This document shows positions 5,828 to 11,599 of a stretch of DNA of 11,599 nt, in pieces (position 1 is the stretch's first letter; each line of letters starts with the position of its first letter). The notes under the pieces were generated by a model. The model was not told the origin of the DNA. It saw only the letters and a list, made by a program, of their open reading frames with translations, and made no database searches. Position numbers and translations under genes: made by a program. The DNA comes from Pelotomaculum sp. UBA5255 (GTDB lineage: Bacteria; Bacillota; Desulfotomaculia; Desulfotomaculales; Pelotomaculaceae), in assembly GCA_002408725.1 (NCBI GenBank), contig DHTR01000067.1:492-12090 (forward strand), written 5' to 3'.

Positions 5828-7396
5828 TTGAGTTTAAAGAGGGAAGCGACGACCGGATCCGATGTGGATGAAAGGCTGGCCGCGCTGATGACCAACTCCA
5901 ATGCCATCCGGGCCATTGCCAGCGCAGTGGAAGGCACTCTAGGCCCCAAGGGGCTGGACACTATGCTGGTGGATAAGTATGGCGAGGTGGTTATTACCAA
6001 CGACGGTGTAACCATCCTGACCCTGATGGAGGCCAACCACCCCGCAGCCAGGATGTTGATTAATATCGCCAAGGCCCAGCAGGCTGAAGTGGGTGACGGG
6101 ACAACCACGGCCACGGTAATGGCCGGGGTCATGGTCAGTTCCGGTGTGGAGCAGGTGGCCAAAGGTGTGCCTGTGGCCAGAGTTATTGAGGGGCTGCGCG
6201 CCGGGTTAAGCAGGGCGCTCGAAGTCATGCAGGGGCAGTCCCGGTCCATGAAAGGACTGGATGACCCGTTGGTTCGTCAGGTGGCCCTGGTGGCCGGTCG
6301 CGGTTACGTGGATATCGCCGACCTGGTGACACAGGCAGCAGTGTTGATCGGAGAGGAAAAGCTTAAAGACCCTTCTTTTAAATTCTCTGATTCCATCGTT
6401 GCCGAGGAGGGTGCAAAGAATCAGGTTTTTATGGGTGTTATTGTCAATAAGGAACGGATGAACCGGCAGATGCCCAGAGAACTGGAGCGGGTTAAGGTCC
6501 TGGTAGTTGATGACGCCCTGGAACCGGAGGAGATTGACGACGAGGCCCTGGGTACGGAGGCTGGATTCGCCCGCTACTTGCAGCTTCAGGAGGAGTTTAA
6601 GGAAAATGTGAAGAAAATTCTAGACCTGGGAGTAGGCCTGGTGCTGGCAGATCGCGGAGTCGCGGATCTGGTTGAAGAAATATTGACCGACGAGGGCGTC
6701 ATGGTTATCCAAAGAGTTGCCAATAAAGAACTGCGTAAGGCGGCGGAGCATACCGGCGCCAGGATGATCAAGCGCACCGGCCTGAAAAGGTCCGCAACCG
6801 AGCTGGAACGGTATCTGGGGAGCGCCGGCCGTGTTTACAATGATGAAAAACTTGAGCAGGTGTGGGTTCTTGGCGGCGGGGGTAAGCCGATGGCTACCGT
6901 GCTGGTGGGAGCCACGACATCTGAAGTTGTCGGCGAAAGGGAGCGTATCGCCAAGGATGCGGCAGCCTCGGTTCAGTCGGCAATCAAGGGTGGAGTTGTG
7001 CCCGGAGGAGGTTCCCTGGAGCTATCGGTGGCCCGCGAGGTGGAAAAAGTGCAGGAAAGTATTCGGGGCATGGCTGCCTATGGTGTTGAGTGCGTAGTGG
7101 AAGCGCTGAAGAGACCTATGTCTCAAATTGTGGCCAATGCGGGGTTCAACCCCCTGGAAAAGATGGGCGATGTGATTGCAGCCCAGACTGAAACAGGTAA
7201 TAATTCCCTGGCCGTTGACTGCGACTCCGGGAATGTGGCGGATATGTACGAAATAGGAGTTGTCGACCCGGCCAACGTGAAAATATATGCTCTAAAGGCG
7301 GCTGGGGAAGTAGCCGAGGCAATTTTACGAATTGATACAATTATTAAGAAAAGGGAAGATAGGGGCGAACCGTCCCAAGAAACATTTAAGGTTTAA
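5828..7396 (+). CDS. Archaeal-like (group II/III, thermosome/TCP-1 family) chaperonin
   Basis: This 522-residue protein is an ATP-driven protein-folding chaperonin related to the archaeal thermosome and eukaryotic CCT, not to GroEL. Marks in order: TLGPKGLDTMLVD (37-49), ITNDGVTIL (56-64), GDGTTTATVMAG (89-100), KDAAASV with the probable catalytic Asp377, GGVVPGGG (388-395) and AGEVAEAILRIDTIIKKRE (492-510). In the apical domain, residues about 230-262 carry the extra segment (EPEEIDDEAL through LQLQEEFKENV) that aligns with the thermosome helical protrusion. A built-in lid independent of GroES is therefore expected. The C-terminus ends in a charged tail (SQETFKV) without the GGM repeats of GroEL. 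The start is TTG. It lies 13 bases after hrcA and 14 before grpE in a CIRCE-controlled operon. Chaperonins of this type in the dnaK operon are known from Carboxydothermus hydrogenoformans and other Firmicutes as group III. Codon use looks like that of its neighbours, so any transfer from archaea is old. Confidence 0.95.
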   Translation: MSLKREATTGSDVDERLAALMTNSNAIRAIASAVEGTLGPKGLDTMLVDKYGEVVITNDGVTILTLMEANHPAARMLINIAKAQQAEVGDGTTTATVMAGVMVSSGVEQVAKGVPVARVIEGLRAGLSRALEVMQGQSRSMKGLDDPLVRQVALVAGRGYVDIADLVTQAAVLIGEEKLKDPSFKFSDSIVAEEGAKNQVFMGVIVNKERMNRQMPRELERVKVLVVDDALEPEEIDDEALGTEAGFARYLQLQEEFKENVKKILDLGVGLVLADRGVADLVEEILTDEGVMVIQRVANKELRKAAEHTGARMIKRTGLKRSATELERYLGSAGRVYNDEKLEQVWVLGGGGKPMATVLVGATTSEVVGERERIAKDAAASVQSAIKGGVVPGGGSLELSVAREVEKVQESIRGMAAYGVECVVEALKRPMSQIVANAGFNPLEKMGDVIAAQTETGNNSLAVDCDSGNVADMYEIGVVDPANVKIYALKAAGEVAEAILRIDTIIKKREDRGEPSQETFKV

Positions 7397-7410
7397 ACGA
7401 GGTGACAAGC

Positions 7411-8049
7411 ATGATCGGCGAAGATAAGCGAAGTGCTTCTGAAAAAATTGAAAGGGACCAGGCCAGCTATAGCGCCAAACCCCCGGCAGACAGGGAAAAC
7501 CAGTGTCCTGTGGATCAGGTTCCGCAAGGTCAGGAGTCGGCGGACCAGAATTTTAAGGGGGCAGGTGGGGCTCCGTCAGGAGAAGACATTTCCACCCTGC
7601 AAAAGCAACTGGAGGAGCAGACAATCAGAGCGGACGACTACTATAGCCGCCTGGTAAGGCTCCAGGCAGATTATGAGAATTTCCGGAGGAGGACCCGCCA
7701 GGAAAAAGAGGATCTATACAAGTATGCATCTGAACAGCTGGTTGTCAGGCTGCTGCCCGTGCTTGATAATTTTGATCGGGCGTTGGCGGCAGAGGGCGAA
7801 TCGCTCCAGGATTTCAAATCCGGCGTAGAAATGATTTACCGACAATTACAAGATGTATTATCGGAGGAAGGGGTAACGGCCATTCCGGCCGTAGGAGAGC
7901 CCTTTGACCCGGCCAAGCACGAGGCGGTGCTCCGGGAGGATTCGGCGGAATATCCCGAAAACACGATCATTGAAGAGTTTCGGCGCGGATATGCCTTAAA
8001 GGATAAAGTGATCCGCCCGTCCATGGTAAAAGTAGCTAAATCCTTGTAA
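7411..8049 (+). CDS. grpE: GrpE, nucleotide exchange factor for DnaK
   Basis: This gives 212 residues from the ATG at 7411. GAGGTG (7399-7404) lies 6 bases before this ATG, and the in-frame GTG at 7402 falls inside that site, so ATG is preferred. GrpE is a homodimer that releases ADP from DnaK and acts as a thermosensor in some bacteria. Residues 1-57 are a polar, probably disordered tail. Residues about 58-115 form the long dimer helix (LQKQLEEQ through RLQADYENFRRR). The C-terminal beta-wing domain follows, with GEPFDPAKHEAV (162-173) and the family signature FRRGYALKDKVIRPSMVKVA (190-209). It is in the hrcA operon, 14 bases after the chaperonin and 33 before dnaK. Confidence 0.97.
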   Translation: MIGEDKRSASEKIERDQASYSAKPPADRENQCPVDQVPQGQESADQNFKGAGGAPSGEDISTLQKQLEEQTIRADDYYSRLVRLQADYENFRRRTRQEKEDLYKYASEQLVVRLLPVLDNFDRALAAEGESLQDFKSGVEMIYRQLQDVLSEEGVTAIPAVGEPFDPAKHEAVLREDSAEYPENTIIEEFRRGYALKDKVIRPSMVKVAKSL

Positions 8050-8082
8050 CAATACGAAACTAAGATCGGGAGGACGAATAAA

Positions 8083-9921
8083 ATGTCAAAAGTAATAGGA
8101 ATTGACCTGGGTACCACCAACTCCTGTGTAGCTGTTATGGAAGGCGGCGAGGCAGTGGTTATTCCCAACGCTGAAGGGGCCAGAACCACCTCTTCCGTTG
8201 TGGGATTTTCCAAGACCGGGGAGCGCCTTGTTGGCCAGGTGGCCAAAAGGCAGGCCGTGAGCAACCCGGACCGGACCGTCAGCTCAATTAAGCGCTACAT
8301 GGGCACAGACCATAAGGTAAATATTGATGGCAAAAATTATACACCGCAAGAGATTTCTGCAATGATTCTCCAGAAACTAAAGGCGGATGCGGAAGCCTAC
8401 CTGGGCGGAAAAGTGGAAAAAGCGGTTATCACTGTTCCAGCCTACTTCAGCGATTCCCAGCGCCAGGCCACCAAGGACGCCGGTAAGATTGCCGGCCTTG
8501 AGGTGCTGCGGATTATCAACGAACCTACTGCAGCCGCCCTGGCCTACGGGCTGGAGAAGGGCGAAGAACAGACCGTACTGGTGTACGACCTGGGGGGTGG
8601 GACTTTTGACGTATCCATCCTTGATCTGGGGGACGGTGTGTTTGAGGTCAAAGCTACCAGCGGCAACAACCGCCTGGGCGGCGATGATTTTGACCAGCGG
8701 ATTGTTGATTACCTGGCCACCGAATTTAAGAAAGATACAGGGATTGACCTGCGTAATGACAAAATGGCTATGCAGCGGCTGAACGAGGCTGCCGAAAAAG
8801 CAAAGGTCGAACTTTCAGGGGTGGCAACCACTAATATCAATCTGCCCTTTATTACTGCTGATGCCGGCGGTCCCAAACACCTGGATATCAATCTCTCCCG
8901 CGCCAAGTTTGATGAAATGACGGCCGACCTGATTGAGAAAACCATGGGCCCCACTCGTCAGGCGCTTTCCGACGCCGGTCTGCAGCCCAAGGATATTCAC
9001 AAGGTTCTTCTCGTGGGCGGCGCCACCCGGATGCCCTCGGTGCAGGAGGCCATCCGCAAGTTTCTGGGCAAGGAGCCGCATAAAGGGATTAACCCTGACG
9101 AGTGCGTTGCCATCGGCGCGGCTATTCAGGCCGGGGTGCTGGCTGGTGAGGTGAAGGATGTCCTGCTGCTGGATGTAACGCCTCTATCCCTGGGGATTGA
9201 AACCCTTGGCGGCGTGCTTACGAGGTTGATTGACCGGAATACCACCATCCCTACTTCCAAAAGCCAAATTTTCTCCACTGCGGCGGACGGCCAGACAACC
9301 GTGGAAATTCACGTGCTGCAGGGCGAACGATCCATGGCAAGCGACAACAAGACCCTGGGTCGGTTTACCCTCACTGGTATTCCACCCGCGCCCAGGGGGG
9401 TACCGCAAATTGAGGTTAAGTTTGACATTGACGTGAACGGCATTGTTAATGTTGCAGCAAAGGATATGGGTACCGGTAAGGAGCAGAGCATGACCATTAC
9501 CGCTACCACCACCTTAAACGATCAAGAAATTGACAAGATGGTCAAGGATGCTGAAAAGCATGCTTCCGAGGATAGCAAGCGCAAAGAAGAGGTGGAGATT
9601 CACAACCAGGCCGACAGTATGGTTTATCAGGCTGAAAAGACCATCAAGGACTTCAAGGATAAGGCCGAACCTGCTGCTATCGAGAAGCTGCAAAAGGCCA
9701 CAGACGAACTCAAGGAAGCCATAAAAGGCGCTGATATCGATACGATCAAGGCCAAACTGGAGGCCATCACCGGCCCGCTTTACGAACTGACGGCGGCAAT
9801 GTACCAAAAAACCGACCAGGGGCAGGCCGGACCTGACGGTCCCGAAGGCGGTCAGGCTGGCGGGGAGGACCCGAAAGACAATGTCGTAGACGCTGATTTC
9901 GAAGTAAAAGAGGATAAATAA
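8083..9921 (+). CDS. dnaK: Hsp70 chaperone DnaK
   Basis: This encodes 612 residues, matching the Firmicutes form (about 610), which lacks a short insertion in the ATPase domain present in E. coli DnaK (638). The ATPase domain has GIDLGTTNSC (6-15), NEPTAAALAYG (146-156), DLGGGTFDVSI (169-179) and LVGGATRMPSVQ (310-321). The interdomain linker is DVLLLD (359-364). The substrate-binding beta domain follows (TPLSLGIETLGG onward), then the helical lid and a Gly/Gln-rich tail ending in VVDADFEVKEDK. GGGAGG (8068-8073) precedes the ATG by 9 bases. DnaK binds extended hydrophobic segments of clients in an ATP cycle driven by DnaJ and GrpE, both encoded beside it. It is in the CIRCE-controlled operon and may hand clients to the chaperonin; that last point is inference. 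Confidence 0.99.
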   Translation: MSKVIGIDLGTTNSCVAVMEGGEAVVIPNAEGARTTSSVVGFSKTGERLVGQVAKRQAVSNPDRTVSSIKRYMGTDHKVNIDGKNYTPQEISAMILQKLKADAEAYLGGKVEKAVITVPAYFSDSQRQATKDAGKIAGLEVLRIINEPTAAALAYGLEKGEEQTVLVYDLGGGTFDVSILDLGDGVFEVKATSGNNRLGGDDFDQRIVDYLATEFKKDTGIDLRNDKMAMQRLNEAAEKAKVELSGVATTNINLPFITADAGGPKHLDINLSRAKFDEMTADLIEKTMGPTRQALSDAGLQPKDIHKVLLVGGATRMPSVQEAIRKFLGKEPHKGINPDECVAIGAAIQAGVLAGEVKDVLLLDVTPLSLGIETLGGVLTRLIDRNTTIPTSKSQIFSTAADGQTTVEIHVLQGERSMASDNKTLGRFTLTGIPPAPRGVPQIEVKFDIDVNGIVNVAAKDMGTGKEQSMTITATTTLNDQEIDKMVKDAEKHASEDSKRKEEVEIHNQADSMVYQAEKTIKDFKDKAEPAAIEKLQKATDELKEAIKGADIDTIKAKLEAITGPLYELTAAMYQKTDQGQAGPDGPEGGQAGGEDPKDNVVDADFEVKEDK

Positions 9922-9949
9922 CACGCTTGTCCTGTTTTAGATTATTAAA

Positions 9950-9962
9950 ACCACGTAGTGGT
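9950..9962 (+). repeat. Small hairpin in the dnaK-dnaJ gap
   Basis: ACCAC (9950-9954) and GTGGT (9958-9962) form a 5-bp stem with a 3-base loop, 28 bases after the dnaK stop. It lies just upstream of the larger hairpin at 9972-9991. It could stabilise the 3' end of a dnaK transcript or be a remnant; no function can be shown from the sequence. Confidence 0.3.
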
Positions 9963-9971
9963 ACCTTTTCG

Positions 9972-10004
9972 AGGGGAATGAAGGTTCCCCTTTCCTTTGT
10001 TTTA
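9972..10004 (+). terminator. Possible attenuating terminator between dnaK and dnaJ
   Basis: AGGGGAA (9972-9978) pairs perfectly with TTCCCCT (9985-9991) around a 6-base loop. It is followed by a T-rich but C- and G-interrupted tract (9992-10004). The 104-base gap between dnaK and dnaJ is the longest in the operon. The imperfect T tract suggests partial rather than full termination, which would lower dnaJ and prmA relative to dnaK. No convincing promoter lies between the hairpin and dnaJ, so dnaJ probably depends on read-through. Confidence 0.5.
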
Positions 10005-10025
10005 GTTTAGTGAGGTGGTAGGCAG

Positions 10026-11159
10026 ATGGCAAAGAGAGACTATTATGAAGTGCTGGGCGTTTCCCGGAACGCGTCCCCTGATGAAATAAAAAAGGCCTAC
10101 CGGAAGTTGGCCCGCCAGTATCATCCAGACGCCAACCCGGATGACAAGGATGCTGAGGCCAAGTTCAAGGAAGTTAGCGAGGCCTACGTTGTCTTGAGCG
10201 ACCCCGAGAAAAGAGCCGGATATGACCATTATGGTCATGCGGGTGCTAATGGGCAGGGGTTTGGTGGGTTTGAGGGGTTCGGTGATTTCGGCGGAATGGG
10301 AGATATCTTTGATATCTTCTTTGGCGGCGGCGGCCGCCGCAGGCGCACCGGCCCGGAAAAAGGCCCGGATCTCCGGACCGATCTGGAGCTTACTTTAAAG
10401 GAAGCAGCCTTTGGTCTGGAGCGGGAAGTGAAGGTGCCGCGAGTCGAGACCTGCGGCACCTGTGGCGGTAGCGGGGCCGCTGCCGGGAGTAAGCCCCGGA
10501 CTTGTCTGGCCTGTGCCGGCACCGGTCAGGTGCAGTTTGCCCAGAGTACCCCTTTTGGGCGCGTTGTCCAGTCCCGCACCTGTGATCGCTGCCGCGGCGC
10601 CGGTCAGATCATTGAGAAGCCTTGCCCTACCTGCCGCGGCGCCGGTTCGGTACGCAAAACGCGAAGTATCAAGATCAAAGTGCCACCCGGCGTGGACAAC
10701 GGTTCCCGGCTCCGCCTTACAGGTGAGGGAGAGGCTGGAACCAGGGGAGGTCCTCCGGGCGATCTTTATGTTTATATCCACGTCAAGAAGCACCGACTTT
10801 TCAGGCGTGAAGCCGATGATTTGATTTGTGATGTACCGCTTTCATTTGTCCAGGCAGCCCTGGGCGATGAGATTGAAGTACCCACCCTGGAAGGGAATGA
10901 AAAATTGAAAATACCCGAGGGCACTCAAACAGGATCCATCTTTAGGATCAAAGGAAAGGGTATCCCCCATCTTAATGGATTTGGCAGGGGTGACCAGCAC
11001 GTCCGGGTTAAGGTTGTCACCCCCGGCAAGCTGAGCGAAAAGCAGAAGGAGTTGCTCCGGGAGTTTGCCAGTCTTGGCGGCGGCGAGGCGACACAGGGAA
11101 CAGGCCAGGCTACAGATAAGAGTTTATTTGAAAAGATGAAGGACGCCTTCATGGGTTAA
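10026..11159 (+). CDS. dnaJ: Hsp40 co-chaperone DnaJ (type I)
   Basis: This 377-residue protein has the full type I layout. The J domain (1-70) carries the DnaK-activating HPD (33-35). A Gly/Phe-rich linker spans about 73-104. The zinc domain has four CxxCxGxG repeats at 143-150, 160-167, 186-193 and 200-207, binding two zinc ions. The C-terminal substrate-binding domains run from about 215 to 335. It delivers clients to DnaK and stimulates its ATPase. GAGGTGG (10012-10018) sits 7 bases before the ATG. It follows dnaK after a 104-base gap that holds a terminator-like hairpin. No key residue is missing. Confidence 0.99.
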   Translation: MAKRDYYEVLGVSRNASPDEIKKAYRKLARQYHPDANPDDKDAEAKFKEVSEAYVVLSDPEKRAGYDHYGHAGANGQGFGGFEGFGDFGGMGDIFDIFFGGGGRRRRTGPEKGPDLRTDLELTLKEAAFGLEREVKVPRVETCGTCGGSGAAAGSKPRTCLACAGTGQVQFAQSTPFGRVVQSRTCDRCRGAGQIIEKPCPTCRGAGSVRKTRSIKIKVPPGVDNGSRLRLTGEGEAGTRGGPPGDLYVYIHVKKHRLFRREADDLICDVPLSFVQAALGDEIEVPTLEGNEKLKIPEGTQTGSIFRIKGKGIPHLNGFGRGDQHVRVKVVTPGKLSEKQKELLREFASLGGGEATQGTGQATDKSLFEKMKDAFMG

Positions 11160-11187
11160 GTTTACGATAACAAAGGAGTACGCTTTT

Positions 11188-11599
11188 TTGGAATGGTTAG
11201 AAATTGCTGTGCGAATCTCTCCCGATGGGGTTGAACTGGTTTCCGAGTTGTTTCAGGAGCTGGGAGCCGGCGGGGTCATTATTGAGGACCCCGCCGTTAT
11301 TCTCCAGTATGCTGCCCGGACTCACCCCGATGAGTGGGCCGTTTCCCCGGAAACGACTAAGCCGGACAGGCCTGTCGTCAAGGGGTTTTTACCCGTTGAT
11401 AGCGGGCTGGAAAAACGGCTGGAAAAGCTTGCTTCTGCCCTGAGCCACCTTGCCCTCAGTCCGAAACCCGAAGTAGTTACACGCACGGTGTTGGAGGAAG
11501 ATTGGGCCAACACCTGGAAACAATACTATAAACCGATGCATGTGGGGCAAAGGCTCGTAATTAAGCCTTCCTGGGAGGATTACCAGGCTGGTAAAGACG
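11188..11599 (+). CDS. prmA: Ribosomal protein L11 methyltransferase PrmA, 5' part
   Basis: The frame opens at a TTG (11188) with AAAGGAG (11172-11178) 9 bases upstream and stays open to the window edge, giving 137 residues. PrmA methylates lysines and the N-terminal amine of ribosomal protein L11 using S-adenosylmethionine. The N-terminal substrate-recognition domain is recognisable: MEWLEIAVR (1-9), ELGAGGVIIEDP (24-35) and EEDWANTWKQYYKP (103-116), followed by GQRLVIKPSWE (120-130). The SAM-binding domain lies beyond the window. PrmA directly after dnaJ is the Bacillus arrangement (yqeT). It is 28 bases after dnaJ and likely the last or next-to-last gene fed by the heat-shock promoter. No in-frame ATG near the start competes with TTG. 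Confidence 0.93.
   Translation, partial: MEWLEIAVRISPDGVELVSELFQELGAGGVIIEDPAVILQYAARTHPDEWAVSPETTKPDRPVVKGFLPVDSGLEKRLEKLASALSHLALSPKPEVVTRTVLEEDWANTWKQYYKPMHVGQRLVIKPSWEDYQAGKD

Noticed and set aside
5566..6249. Long minus-strand open frame (227 codons) across hrcA and the chaperonin
   Set aside because: It is opposite two clear conserved genes, has low-complexity Ser/Thr/Ala/Leu content and no family resemblance; it is a shadow.
5828..7396. Reading the chaperonin as GroEL
   Set aside because: It lacks the GroEL GGM tail, carries the helical-protrusion segment, and its motifs (GPKGLDTMLVD, VVPGGG with SLELS) match the thermosome family.
10327..10340. Perfect 14-base GC palindrome in dnaJ
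   Set aside because: It is explained by Gly (GGC) and Arg (CGC) codon runs at the end of the Gly-rich linker.
10588..10646. Near-identical GC-rich direct repeats in dnaJ
   Set aside because: They encode the third and fourth CxxCRGAG zinc repeats and follow from the protein repeat.

Overview
The window is a conserved chromosomal block from an endospore-forming Firmicute. The best guess is an anaerobic Clostridia/Peptococcaceae-type lineage (Desulfotomaculum, Pelotomaculum or Carboxydothermus relatives). This rests on the gene order, a sporulation gene (spoIIP), strong AGGAGG-type ribosome binding sites, TTG starts, a Firmicutes-sized DnaK and an archaeal-like chaperonin in the dnaK operon. 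Genus-level placement is inference. All genes are on the + strand, and no stretch of more than 300 bases lacks a gene.

Layout: the 3' part of spoIIP (1-753); a small single-pass membrane protein in the yqxA position (873-1289); a sigma-A-type promoter and lepA (1365-3170); an unrecognised 72-residue protein (3210-3428); the radical-SAM heme chaperone hemW (3471-4607); a promoter with a perfect CIRCE operator; then hrcA (4765-5814), an archaeal-like (group II/III) chaperonin (5828-7396), grpE (7411-8049), dnaK (8083-9921), an intergenic hairpin, dnaJ (10026-11159) and the 5' part of prmA (11188 to the window edge). The order spoIIP-yqxA-lepA-hemW-hrcA-grpE-dnaK-dnaJ-prmA matches Bacillus subtilis. 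The two additions are the 72-residue gene and the chaperonin between hrcA and grpE.

How the genes work together: HrcA is expected to repress its own operon through CIRCE. The operon supplies the DnaK-DnaJ-GrpE machine plus a built-in-lid, thermosome-like chaperonin. The chaperonin is therefore probably a heat-shock gene under HrcA control and may act downstream of DnaK in folding. A hairpin between dnaK and dnaJ may lower dnaJ/prmA expression. LepA (translation), HemW (heme trafficking) and SpoIIP (engulfment) are neighbours by ancestral synteny rather than by shared pathway.

The most notable item is the archaeal-like chaperonin. Such bacterial chaperonins have been described (Carboxydothermus hydrogenoformans and relatives, 'group III'), so it is rare but not an unknown system.
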